Shown here one piece after another: positions 10,841-23,813 of a stretch of DNA of 64,000 bases (positions are counted from its first letter, which is position 1; each line of letters begins with the position of its first letter). The notes under the pieces were generated by a model. That model saw only the letters and a list, made by a program, of their open reading frames with translations, was not told the origin of the DNA and ran no database searches. Position numbers and translations under genes: made by a program. Location: positions 30,031,098 through 30,095,097 of the forward strand of contig NC_064770.1 of NCBI RefSeq assembly GCF_011397635.1. The letters are read 5' to 3'. This DNA is from Epinephelus fuscoguttatus (taxonomy: Eukaryota; Chordata; Actinopteri; Perciformes; Serranidae).

Positions 10841-13800
10841 TTAGTCGTCCACGGTGATGTTGCGGAACAAGTAGGCCATGGACTCTCCGTTGTGGATGCG
10901 GCGTATGGCCTCAGCCAATATCATGCTGACATCCACAGTCTTGATTTTGGGACACTGTAGCTTCTGTACTTCATGGGGGACTGTGTTGGTCACCACCACC
11001 TGAGGGCCGCATAAACAGAGACATCATGCTCAGACTTATGCTCACCATGCATGAGAAGACTTAGACATAACTTTTAAGAAACTAAAGTCTGACACCCTTT
11101 CACATCTTAAGACAACGTTCTTTTTTAGTCACACACTATGAGATTTTGCAAAGACTGAGGATCTTGCAGGGTCACTATTTTTAAAATACTACTAGATTTC
11201 TTTTGAGGTTATTTCCCGCCCTGCTCCTGGCGAAAAATATTACACCAAATTCCCTTTAAGAAATTTGACATATTAACAATTCCTCACATGTCCACAAAAA
11301 CACAAGATAAAAGGCTTTACATGTCGACAGTATTCTTGTTAAGTCTGCATCAATATAATCCATAAAGAAACTGTATTTGTGTACAAACTTTGGATTTTGT
11401 CGCCTTAACTCGTGACTTGCCTCCAAAAGTTAGCTGAGTTGTTTTAGTGGGAGGAGACCGTGGAAATGAGAGGTGAACTGTTTCATAAACTAAGATTTCT
11501 CACTAAAATAAGTGCTGGTTAGTGGACTGGATACCACTGAATCAAACATGGACTCTTGTTCTCTCAAGATCTCCATCAGTTTCTCCTCCTTTTCCAAGAG
11601 AACCAAGACTTGTTTATGTTCTTGTGCCTTTCTGGAGTCCCCTCCTCATCCACAATCTACAAGATTTGCTGCTTCTTGTTTGTTGCTGGAGAGGGCGCAG
11701 CTGTTGGCTGTTGACAGTGATCTCGTCATTGAACTTCAGTATTTGCATGAGTCAAGACTAAAAACATCTTATAATATTAAACACATTTGATTTTGTGGGA
11801 CCATCAAAGAGGCTGTTTGTGAGACTGTTTCCATTTAACTTCAAAAGCAGTCGACCAGTGCAGTTTTTTGTCAGGCTGATTCACTGAAACGTTTCAGTGA
11901 CACTGATGACAGTCACACTTTAAAAGTCACCAGGATTTGATTATCAGAGAATTCAAACTACGCTTGTGTACTCATTTGTGTGGGGAAAAGAAAACAGAGA
12001 TGGAAAAATGAGATGGAAATACGGTTGTGAAAACGTGGGGAATGTGTTGTTTGTGTGTCTTGCCTCCTTCACCTGGTTCATGAGTGGACTCTCAAAAGCT
12101 TTCAAAATTGAAATATTGAGATGGCTTAAAAATTAATGGGAATTAAAATTCCAGACCCTTTTTACCCAGCGAGTTCAAATATACCAGATTTGGCCCAGAA
12201 CTCAATAAGCGTTATGTTCTAAATCATAATAAAAATATTATCAACCTAAGTCAGATATCACATGAATACATGAAAATACTAAACTGCAACTACTGTTTTC
12301 TGAACCCTGGGTAGTCACGGAGGAAGTGAAAACTGAAACTAATAGTTCACAGAAATGCATCTGGACGTTATAATGATCATTTCATTGTTCTAGTTACAGA
12401 TAATTTCATGCCACAACAGTTCAGCTGAAAAACCTTTCATTAGGAGGAAGTATCGTCTTGTACACGTTGTTTATAAAGAATACATGAGAGCTAATAAAAG
12501 AGCACAAATCAGTTTGGTATTTTCTTCTTCCCTTGTTACTTTAGCTTCCTTATTTATATTATGCAGGTATGACACATAAGGTTTCTATTAAAACTCAATA
12601 ATAACAAGTTTTACTGATTAAACTTACATATAATCTTTAACTAGTGACTCACACTGAGATTAAAGCCTGTTTTGCAAGTAAACTTAAACACATTACTGAA
12701 AACAAAAAGTTAAGTGTCCTCACCTCATCAATGGCAGATTCCTCTATGAGGCGCGGAGCATCAGCAGACAGTAAGCCATGTGTGGCCATGATATAAATCT
12801 TATAGGCTCCTCTTTCTTTCAGGATCTCAGCAGCTGCAACAAAGTCTCCAACATCATCTATAATGTCGTCCTGAAGGAGGAAAGAGAGAAGAAAAATACA
12901 ACCTGCAGCAAAGACTTAATGATTTTGACTTTTGGTAGTTTCTTTGTAATGGTGAAAGTATTATTGATCTGATCTGTGGAGGATAATTGCAGGATCATGT
13001 GAGCACCACTATGTGGCCACAAATGAGAACTATGGGATGACAACAAATGCCAAAACAGCAAGTCAGCGAGTTGACTCAACAATGTCCTAATACAGGAATG
13101 TCTATTGTTAGCCTAAGCTCAGACTAAGCTAAAGATTGTTCTTTTGCGCAGCCTTTTATACTTTAATTTATTTTATTAATTTGGTTTTAAACTTGTCTGT
13201 ATTTTTAATAAACTTTTATTTACCCAATTTTATACTTAAACTATTATTTGTTGTCTTTTGCCTGTGCATAACCTTCGTGTATGATAAGGTGCTACATAAA
13301 TAAACTTGTCTTGCTAGCGTTGGCTTACATGAGCCACCATAAGCTACTGGTCACACCAGACCACATTAGGCTGTCGCAGCAAAACCTCTATGTTCACTGA
13401 ATTGAGCATCTGTGAGTTTTACTGTTGTGGATTAAACATTTTATATGTAAAAAAGAGAAAGTGTTAATAATTCTTCTTCAAAAAAAAAAAAAAAATCTCA
13501 CTTAAAGGTGTAAACAATGTAACTCAAACAGTTCAGCTCACACTTACTCGTGGTTACAGCATAAGGCAAGTTAGATTTAAGACTTTTTTTTAAACTTCAT
13601 TTCAATTTAAAATACAGCAACTTATACAATATTTTTTTCTATTTTTTACAGCTGTGTCTATGTATCTTACAGGCAAACAACAATAAGTTAAAATAAACTA
13701 AGCATATCCCATCTGAAAGTATTTACTTTGAAATAAAACAAAAGGTGTAAGTTGGGAAAAGGAAATGTTAGACCAAAAAAAAATAAAGAAAGAAGAAAGG

Positions 13801-16800
13801 GGAGTTGTGTTTGTGTATATACAGTGGCATCAGGGGTGAGTCAGGTGGGCGAGGTAAAAATACATATATGCTGTGAAGTATGTAGGCGGATTTCAATCAC
13901 TTCACTATGTTAGTATGGCGATAGCAGGGGCCCATCCTTTGATAAATATTTCTTTTTGGAGTCTCAAGGAGTATGTTATCTGTTCCATCTGGTAAATTTC
14001 CCATACCAAACCAAAATTTAATATCAATCACTTATGGTACAGTTCTGCTCAAATGTTTCTTGTGTCACAGACAAGAGTAGAACAGAGCTGCGATATGCCT
14101 GGTGTTTGTTGGCATGCTTTCTCTGCAATTTTTTGTTTCTCACTCAGCAAGTGGGATTCCACCGCCTTCATTTCCATCATGCTGATTTGTAAATCTTTTT
14201 GCATAAAATACAATGAGTTTTATACACACTGCCTGGCAATGGATTCAGCCACACAGCAAAATCAAAATGCACTTCCCCATGTCGACCAGGTAACAGTGAC
14301 AGCAATCTAGAGGTCAGTGAATCCCCTGCTTCCCGGATGAAAAGAAAAATTTGAGTGTTGTTGGTTGAACAACCAACCTGAACAGAGTGATGTTAAAGCC
14401 AGAAGCATTTGGGAATTAATTTAAGAAAAATACATGTTAGCAATTATTTTGAGATTTTACAGTGCAAAGTCAATGTCTTTGCATTTTTCAGAGATTTGAA
14501 AAGTTGATTTAAGACATTTTAATACCAATTAAAACCTTATATTTAGATGCATTAATTCAATGCCATTAAAGACTTTAAGGATCTGCAGCAACCTGGCCAG
14601 TTATGTTTCTAAAACCACACTGTCAGTGATGAGGCGTTTATAGTCGTAGTAAACGAATTCATTTCCAAGTGCAAACTACTTTAAATGCTTTGAGATGAGA
14701 TATAATCAAAGATGGCAGAACAGCTTACATCAACAGCTCAACCATGTAGGCTGTAAAAAGTGCATTTGCAGCATCTTACCACAATGATGGCAATTCTCCC
14801 TCCCACGTCTCCGACTACAGTTATGGGAGGTTTCTCTTTGGCCATCATCACTGCAAAGGAAAGCAGAAATTGTTACCAATGAGAGCACTCTGAGAAGGCT
14901 GTGTGAACTGTATCTCACCTAATCAAAAACAAATCTCAGTAGATTGGGTAAAATGGGTTGAGAAAATGTTTTGTGATTTGGGCAAATCTGCACCCCGAAT
15001 TATGGGGTCGTTATCGGATGATGTAAATGATTTGTAGAAATTCTGTTAGTTATACAATGCCGTAATAAATTTAAAAATGGCAATCAAAAGTAAAAGAAAA
15101 TTCCCCCCATTGTACCCCACCTACCCCTATGAGATTAAACTGAAATGCCAAACTTAGTACAGCACATGCCATGCAAAATCAAATGACAGGGTTTTCTGCC
15201 CAGGATACCCAATCAGAAGGCAACTGCCTGGACACACACAACCTCAGGCCCAGGCTGTGGCAGGCATATGGCAGCAGTCTGCATATGAACCAATATGCAC
15301 CAGACAGTCTTAATTCACACAGGACAAGAGTGGTTGACAAGCACTGATGAGAGTTTCTTCATACACACTTGCCAATGTTCTGGGGTCAGTCCTCAGTCGA
15401 ACATCACTGCTGCCAGCGACTACTTTTACATGCACACAATAATCCCACTGCATCTCACAGGGCAATCACAGGAGATGCAGCAGCTGCGTCTTTTGGGTCA
15501 ATGTCACACAACAAACAAAATGTAGTTTAGTTTATCTACGCAGCTTCATTTGTTATTGTGAATACAGCTGAGCCAGGCTGCTGTCCAACGCTGTCCATTT
15601 CCAGTCACTGAACCGACTACTTTGCTCCTGACAAACTGGAAACATCCTGGTGTCATGTCATTTTGGTTAAAATAAAACCATTCTACTTTTCAATCTGACA
15701 GACATACAGAAACTGTTATGACAAAGGTTGAACAAAATCATTTTTAAAGATTATTTTTAGGGCTTTTTACTTTTTTATAGTGACAGGAAAGTGGGGAGAG
15801 TGTGAGGGGGAATGACATGTAGCAGAGGGCTGAAGGTTGGGATCGAACCCAGGCTGCTGCAAAGGGCTCAGTCTATATGGGGCACACGCTTTTGCATGTG
15901 AGCTTGAGGTCATCCCTAGTTAAGATATTTTTGAGTAGGGTTGTACGAGAGACATCTGTCGGCACGCCCCCCATTTAGAGAAGCAGGCAGGAGTACTGAC
16001 ACGAAAGCAAAGCACTGCTGTGGACGGGGACAGCAGCAAAACATACTTTAGCCACCTAAAACAAAGTACCACCTGCTAAAAGCTGTATCAGTTTAAGTGT
16101 ACACTATATTAAGAGTGTATATTTACCACTTTGCCTTGCTGTCAGACAGCCTGTCCTGATGAAGAAGCCATTAACTGTATCAGTTCCCCATCTATGCTCT
16201 CATGAAGCCACCAGACTCCATTGACAAAAACAGTAATTTAAGCTCACTGTTCACAGAAGCTGCTGGTCTACAGCTGCCTCGATCAGTTAGTTAATTTGTG
16301 TTATTGTGTGACTTTGGTGAATCCAGACTAACCCCAAAGTCACACAATAACATGAACAGAATAACTGACTGATGCAGTGGTAGACCAGTTGCTCCTGTAG
16401 TCAGCAATGTTAGATCACTGTTTTTCTTAATGGAGTCTGGCTTTGAAGAGACAGATATATCGACTTCAGTTCCCCATCGGAAATCACTATCTGATGGAGA
16501 GAGCTTCTAAATATGGCATACACTTAAACTGATATGGATTTTTTGTAGGTGGGCTTTTCTCTTAAGTGGCTAAAATACATCTTGTTGCTGCCCCCATCCA
16601 CAGCAGAACAGTGCTGTGCTTCGGTGGCCGTACTCCAGCCGTGTTCTCCGGAGTGAGGGCATGCCGACTGACATCTACTGTAGGTTATACACTGACTGTG
16701 GATAAGTATCTATGATATATGTGCCTAACCTACAACTAAAATAAATAGTTTACGAATTGAAATTAGACTGGGATTAGATTCAATACAGCACATTTAAGCG

Positions 16801-19800
16801 GCTACCCATTAAATACATTTTTTTTGAATACATAGCAGAATTTAAAAACCAGCTGCATCTGAAGTATTGTTGTGCATGTAAATGTAGTCATTCAGAGGGT
16901 ATAAGGAAACAACCAACTGGTAAACAATCAGCCAGCCAAGCCGATTGTGAAGGAAAAAAGTATAAAGAAGCAGAGACAGGAGGAGCATGCCTTGCAGAAC
17001 ACTTGCTGAATACCGTGAGTTCCCACAGCATCAGAAAACCTGGCAGTGTCACATTCAGACTTTTATCACTATTAACCAAAATAACAGCAAAAGCCATGTT
17101 GTTAGCAGTACACACACTTCTCAAAAAAAGATGTTTTTACAGCTTGCTGAGATACTGCAACAAGCTACCTGAGAAATGTTTGGTCAGATATCTTGAAATT
17201 AATTTAAGATGAAATAATAAAATCCAGTCATCAATATTGTCCTGACAGATTTGATTAGGTTAAACACTGCGTTACAGAAAATTCTGCCATAGAGATAAAA
17301 GTGTTAACTAAATATTACTGTTGATAAAATAAGGTCTGAATCGTTGAAGCAGCAAACTAAAACTTTGATTTAACGTAATTTTAATGCTTAAACGTACCAA
17401 CAATTCCATTCGTAATGTTTCTTCTTCCCATCGTTAGATGTTAGGTTTCAAAAGCATGCTTTGTAGTTCTCATCACATGCAGTTATGACCAAAAGTTAAT
17501 CAGGTTTTAGAGAGCGGGTTTAATATGGGTGCATCATGTGTTGATTGGCAAGATGAGTCCAGATACTTAAGTAAAAAAAAAAAAACAATAAAACAAAAAA
17601 ATGTTTGGCATGGTTCTGGTTTGATTTATGGGTTTTAAAATAAAATCAGAACACAACAAAACAAAGAAGAGTTTGGCCATCTTGTAGAACAACGGTCTGG
17701 AATCTTAGAGAGGTGCGGTAAACATGTCAGCTGCTGATTTCAAGTCAAACATGCCATGCAAATAGCACTGAGTATGGAGTGCACTGTAGCTGATTGGAAG
17801 TTTTATCAATGCAAATCTGGGCACTAACATTCATTTTGTGCATTTTTCGCACCCCCTGAATCCAGACTGTATTTTCACAAGATGCAACGCAAACCCTTTT
17901 TCTAAACATGCACCAATTGAGGAACCATTTGAAGAGGAATCATTTCATAGTCAGATGTAAGTTATGTTTACGGTCGTACTTGGGAGCTCTATGCCAGGGA
18001 ACGGAGCTTGTTGTTTGCCTGCTATTACCAACAAATAAACACCACGTTAACACAAATGCACAAATATTTGACATGACAAACACATGATACCAAGACTTGG
18101 AAAATCCTCTCGCTAGGTTGACACAAATGGAAAATATTTCACAGCAACAAATCAGCCTCACTGTGTTAAGAATTTAAGTCTTCTTATGGTTGAAGCAATT
18201 TCTGAGTTGTTCCAAAAGGAGGATTTTTTAAGTCAAGGGTGAGAATAGAAACACAAGTAAGAATAGAAATATTTTTTACTAAATAATAAAGTGAATACTG
18301 GACGCAAATACGTCGGAGTCATTTGCCAATGACACAATCATTTGATATTTTCCTCACACCGAACCATTAAAATGGCCTCACCAGGAATTAAAACTGCAAA
18401 TATGTTAAGATCTATGAGTCACATTAGTATTTCTCACCAAATATTAATATTTCAAAATTACGGTATTTGCCAAGAAAAAGGCAGGGACGATGTTTTCTAT
18501 GATTATTAAGCACGTCACTCTTTGTAAGTTTGTAAGTCTTTGTAAGCAGCTTGCGGAGGATGCAGCATGAGTAGAGGTAGTGTATCTGTGGAATCAAAAC
18601 ATGCAGTGACACAGAAAATCAATTTCTTGGAGTATGGTTGATGGCATGAGTGAGAAACAGCAGAATCATCAGCTCAAAAACAGGTTAGCACAAGTAAGAG
18701 CTGCATTGGGTTGTCATTATTAACAACTTGAAGCACTGTGGAGTTAAACTAGTAGAAATTATAAGACATTTCTTGTTAAATTTAACCATGGTGCGACAAA
18801 TAAAAAGGAATCTAACTGTGAGAAACAATAAACAGGGACGTGCTTTCTGTAGAGGTAAAATCTGTCAGGCGCTGGACCTACTAATCTGAAAAGACAACCT
18901 GCAAAAAAATAAATAAATAAATAAATAAACAGCTCTCTACAAAAATGGGTGTTCTTACAAGGAAGCTCCAGTCCTGTGTGTCCTGTGGTGTTGCGTACAC
19001 ATGGTGGAGAGTGTCTTCCATCAGCCATGTCAGACTCTGAACACTGAGCCTCGCCGTGAATCACAGCCAAACCTAAACGCAGGCGTTCTGCGTAAGACTG
19101 AGCCCTGGGAAAATGGAGAGTAAATAGATAACGTAAGTTTATGTACACATATTAAGTCACAAAAATTGCCAACAACATCAGACATCTATTTAAAAAAAAA
19201 AAACCATCTGTATTGTCGATTACTTCTGGCGTAATGTCATGTTTTTATTTTGAGACCATTAAAGGAACAGTGTGTGGGGCTTTGTGGCATCTAGTGGTCA
19301 GGATTGCAGATCACAACCCAAAGCGACGTCATAGCGGCGTGCCTTCGGTGCGACGCGCTTGTTTTTTCGTCCAGCGCACAGCTCCACAGACCTGCTTCTC
19401 CCTCCAGTGTTGTGTCAGATCCCGGTTCCCCCTCAGGCTGTGTCTCTCATACTGTTTCCCACAGAGCTCTGCCCTGTTTGAAAGGCGAAGGAAGCCCGTA
19501 TGTGGAAAGACGTCGCCTCCGAGATGTAGAATGTGTATTATAGAAGAAAAACACACATTTCAGGACCGCTGACTTGTATCATCAGAACAGACATGTCCTG
19601 TGATTTTCAGCCTCCTTTCATATTTAATAGAGGGGGGACAATACCTGACAGTCATACTCTCAGCTGTCAGGATGTGCCTGCTGTAAAGGGTAAATATAAT
19701 CATAGAAGGCTGAAAATCACAGAACATGTCTGTTCTGATTATACAAGTCAGCAGTGTAAAGCTCAAGCATGTGGGGGCCTCCTTTCATATTTAATAGAGG

Positions 19801-22800
19801 GGGCGACCACATCTAAAAGTACAGCTGTCAAGATGCCCCAGCCACAGGCCTTTGCCACCTTGGTCTCGAAAAAAACCCAGGGAAAACCCTGCGACCAGCT
19901 GAAACTTCTCCATGTGCCAAGCGTGAACTCCCTGTTAGGATTCCTTCAGCATTCATTGTTCAGGAGGTTTTTACAGGGAGCCAAATTATCCACAGTGGTC
20001 TCTTCCTCTCCAAAACAAACTAACCAGGTGATTCAAACTGTTAATAATACTGAATGCAGCTGCTTCGCGTAGAGGAACTGAGTTTTCCCGATGCTGCTCG
20101 TTAGAGAGGGGCTTTTAACTAGAGTGGCAGACACAAAAACGCAAATGGCCCTATCCATTTGGGCCTCCTCCTTATGTAGACAAACACGATTCCTATTTTC
20201 AGGTGATTTCACACATAAGAAAACATTCTTATATTTAATTTCTGCCAATATATCCCCCTAAATTCTACACACTGGACCTTTAACATGTAATTTCATAGAT
20301 AGGTAAAATATGTTAATTTTTATCTACCAGTTACCTTTTAGCTGCTGCTGGGGACTTTGCCACAATGATGGCATTTCTGTAATCAGGAATCTGAGAGGAC
20401 GGAGGAAAACAGGAGTCAAGGATTATGTCTGAATAAGTGATTGACTTCAGCAGGGTGACCAACGCTTAAACTTTAACAAACACACAAAGACACTGGAATG
20501 GGATTATCACCTCTTCTTGGATGTACTGAATCAAGAAAGGAGAGGCACGCAAGTTGTCCACTGGAAAACTGAAGAAGCCCTGGATCTCCTTCTGATGCAA
20601 GTCCATGGTGATGATGTGTGTTAATCCTTTGGGGTTAATGACAGATTATTGGCATGGTCGTCCTCCCAATTAATTAATTAATATATATTCAGTTCAGTCA
20701 ATCATATATGACAGTTAGATTAATATTAAAAAAACAACACTGATGGTGACACATACACAAATCACAGGGTGAGATGTATTTTGTTCTCTTTACCTGCTTT
20801 CGCCAACATTGAAGCTAACAACTTGCTCACTATTGAGCCCCTCTTCCTCATCTTGCACTGTTTGCTGTAGGGAAAGTAAGGGATGACTCCAATAATGTTC
20901 TTTGCACAAGAGGTCTTGAGGGCGTAGGCCATGACCAGCAGCTCCATGATGGCTGTGTTGACATCTCTGTGTGCATAAAAAAAACGTAAAATTTAGCTAG
21001 TGTTAATCTTAAAAAATGTGGAACAAGATCTCACTTACAGGTGGTGATTTGTATAGAACTCAAACATTATACTAACCGTGGTATGGTCTGGATGATGAAG
21101 ATAGTTTGTCCACGAACTGATTCTTTCACATCCACTCTAGTTTCTATTGTCAAGGAAGAAATGACACAGTCAATTCATTTAGCAAAGCTGCTTCATGTTT
21201 TTGGTAACTGTATCCCTTCACTGTGAACACACCACTCATCATCAAATACTGTCATTGATAGAGCATGTATAAACAAATAAGAGATAAGACAGACTTAATT
21301 GTTATCCAACTGTATAAAGTCCAGTAAAGTACAAAAGATAAAGTCATAGCGAAACAGAATAATGTGTCTCCTGATGCAACATTCAGTAGCAGTGAAGCGA
21401 CATTCAGACTATGCATAAGGTGCAAACAAAACACTATGCAAAACAAGGTACAAAAATGAAGTACAGGTAGTCAGACAGGCTAAGGTAACCAGTAAAGTGA
21501 GGTGAGGTGCAAAGTGACGAGTATCGAGTGTGTGTTTGTGTCGGAGGGATGGTGGCAGCTGCTGGGTGTTCAGCTGTTCAATTCAGTGCTTTATCAGAGC
21601 TTTAAATTTCATATCCCCAAAATATAACGATTTATCTGATAGTGCAGCTGAAGTAAAATAACCACATTTTGAATTAGTCACATCCTATTGTAGGGCTGAG
21701 CAGTAGATCAATAATATATCAATACTGTGATACCAGAGTAGATATCTACCTAGATTTTGGATATCCTACTATCATAAGTGTTGTGTTTTCCTAGTTTCCT
21801 TGTTCGAGGCTAGCTGCTGTATTTGTTTGCCTTTACACACTTAGTCATACTATCCACATTACTGATGATTATTTATTAAAAATTAGTCAACCCTGCAATA
21901 TTGTCACAATATCAATATCGTGGAATGTGGTCAGAAATACTGTGACATTTGATTTTATCCCTATCGCCAAGCCCTATCGTGTTGTGTATAGTGCAGTACA
22001 AATTATGCACATCTAAATGATATGGCCTGCTACCTTGTTTGATAAATGGACAACAGTCAATAATAACTTCAAGACAAATACATCTTAAAAACATCAATGC
22101 AAAACATGCACGTTAAGTCCGTTCCCTCAGATTTTGAGGTAAGATATCTTTTTGATGACAGTGACAGTGTTTGTGGACACCTGCATGTATGATTAAGTAT
22201 TCTCGTGTGTGAGGGTGACTAACTCAATCATTATTGTGTATAAGATGGGTGTTTTAGGGATGCATTGTTGTCAGGTACTATGATACACTGTGCCTTAATT
22301 TTGTTTTCTATTAAGCCTAAAATTATTGACAGATACAAACAAATATTGTATATCACAGAGCTGGAATTATTTCCTGTAATACCTAGAGAGGCCCACTTTT
22401 TAAGACCTTGGAGTGTTTTTAGGCAATTCGCCTTCGCATTCCTTTGCATGTTATGTATTGTATATTTTTTAATGTGTGTAAATAAATAAGAAACAAGATA
22501 AAAACTGTGTCACACCTTCATATTTTACACATTGTATGTTGTTGTGATGCTACCCCAAACCAACCTCTGTTCTTGTAATACAGATGCAAGGCACTCAGGT
22601 AGCCTAACTCAAATTAAAGTGCTTTGTTTTATAGGGTAGCTAGATAAATACCTGACATGTTCATTTGTTATTTACCCTATAAAACCACAATATTCTCCTC
22701 ACCTCTGTTAGACTCCTGAAAGACCACAGACTTCCCCAGCTCGACTCCCAGCCGCCTGTGAAACAAGGGCACACATTTAGAGTTTAACCATATCTGAGAC

Positions 22801-23041
22801 ACAGCTGTCACGACCACGATATATTTATTTAGCACACCATTAATTCACTCAAGACTACACGGACTCTCGTTGGCGAAAACAGCTCCAACAGCTGTTGTAC
22901 AACATAAATTACTCACTAACATGAGGCTATAATGCCAGAAATGTCCCGTTGTACTTACTCTGTTATCTTCTTGGCCAATTCTGTGCATGCTACGGAGGAG
23001 TTAGCGGAAAATACGCGATAGCCACTTTTCGGGACATTCAT
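10841..23041 (-). CDS. prpsap1: Phosphoribosyl pyrophosphate synthetase-associated protein 1
   Basis: Non-catalytic partner of PRPP synthetase; it joins the cytosolic PRS complex and damps PRPP synthesis. Ten coding exons in minus-strand order: 23041-22959, 22755-22703, 21143-21077, 20966-20794, 20626-20511, 20390-20335, 19104-18959, 14850-14780, 12870-12724, 10999-10841. All phases join, giving 1071 nt and 356 residues, the length of human PRPSAP1. Visible landmarks: start [16 protein letters not shown], middle [16 protein letters not shown] and [17 protein letters not shown], then [55 protein letters not shown], and end [10 protein letters not shown]. The [10 protein letters not shown] and AQC-ESDM wording separates it from PRPSAP2. 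Introns hold several MITEs and a SINE. Confidence 0.95.
13120..13312 (+). mobile_element. LINE/SINE 3' tail remnant in prpsap1 intron
   Basis: The end reads GTATGATAAGGTGCTACAT followed by AAATAAACTTG, the same tail type as at 6490-6562, preceded by A/T-rich sequence with no frame. It lies in the intron between prpsap1 exons 8 and 9. Confidence 0.35.
15740..15925 (-). mobile_element. tRNA-derived SINE (minus orientation)
   Basis: Read on the minus strand there is an A-box-like CTCACATGCAAAAGCG, then a B-box-like GGGTTCGATCCC, spaced as in a tRNA, followed by a tail matching a common fish repeat (GACATGTAGCAGAGGGCTG on the plus strand). The tRNA fold is not kept. It is inserted in a prpsap1 intron. 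Confidence 0.5.
15940..16700. mobile_element. Fold-back MITE in prpsap1 intron
   Basis: The two halves are imperfect inverted copies. Left arm: GACATCTGTCGGCACGCC, CAGCACTGCTGTGGACGGGG-like text, then TTTAGCCACCTAA and TATCAGTTTAAGTGTAC. Right arm reads the complement of each in reverse order. A central palindrome near 16328 has GTGTGACTTTGG facing CCAAAGTCACAC. No transposase frame is present. Ends are approximate. Confidence 0.6.
19259..20283. mobile_element. TTAA-flanked MITE (AAGGAACAGTGTGTAG ends)
   Basis: The element is bounded by TTAA on both sides (19259-19262 and 20280-20283). Its left end reads AAAGGAACAGTGTGT and its right end TACACACTGGACCTTT, which are inverted. The inside carries a second insertion with its own inverted repeat (about 19567-19755). 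No intact transposase is seen; the 179-residue frame across it is accidental. A second copy of the same family lies at 62290-63523. The TTAA target fits piggyBac or Kolobok superfamilies. Confidence 0.75.
21691..21976. mobile_element. hAT-type MITE in prpsap1 intron
   Basis: The left end TAGGGCTGAGC and the right end ATCGCCAAGCCCTA are inverted, and the inside is rich in ATATCAATA-type motifs, the look of a widespread fish hAT-derived MITE. It is about 286 bases long with no coding capacity. An 8-bp target duplication was not evident by eye. Confidence 0.6.
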
Positions 23042-23430
23042 TGTGGCACTGCTGGTGGTTTATTTCTCGGACACTGACAGCAGCGGCACCTTTAATCAAC
23101 TCACCACCGTGTTAGTTTCTGATTTTCTTATGACGTTGTCGTTAGCTTAACGTTACAGGCTACCTAGCTAGCCACCTGCCGCACACTCGCCTGCTAGTTA
23201 AGCTAATTACGCGAAATGACCCTCAGTGTGTGACGTAAACTTAGCTACAGCATAGCTACAGAGCAAACATTCATTACTGTCTATTTTCCACGTATTTGTC
23301 TAATTGTTCGCAGACTCACAGCTGGTACCTGTCACCTAACTTGTGTTGTACTGTTGCTAACAACTGTCCTCGCTTAAAACTACGGTAGCCCCTCTAGGTC
23401 AATCTTGCCAGCTGCGCTTTGCGGGTATGA
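23042..23430 (-). promoter_or_regulatory. prpsap1: prpsap1 promoter and 5'UTR region
   Basis: This stretch lies directly upstream of the start codon at 23041. No TATA element stands out. It probably holds a dispersed, housekeeping-type promoter, but no single site can be assigned. Confidence 0.35.
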
Positions 23431-23813
23431 GTAATGGTGAGTCATTTCAGGTTAACGGTATGATTTGGTCTTCCTGTACAGTAAGGTTTAAAGGTTTCTT
23501 TGATTTTTTTTTTAAAAATGCATCTTAAGTTAATAAGCAACATTATTTGTTGATGCATCACGTGCATTTCATTCTTTTTTTTTTTTTAAAGTAAAATGAT
23601 AGTTTTTTTCTAATCTGGATTGATACAGTTGTGTCCATGTAATCGAAAATGTAACTAGTCTTAAAATAGACTTTAATGTTTATATGTCATGCATTGGCTC
23701 GTGAAATGGCGTGTATTTGAAATAATATATTCATTTGTTTATAACCATATAATTAGGCTGGTGTTATCTTAATTAACAGTATGATATCTGATTATTTGTG
23801 GATTTATCACATT

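Noticed and set aside
19533-20072. A 179-residue plus-strand frame
   Set aside because: It lies wholly inside a TTAA-flanked MITE and crosses its nested repeats; no protein family is recognisable.
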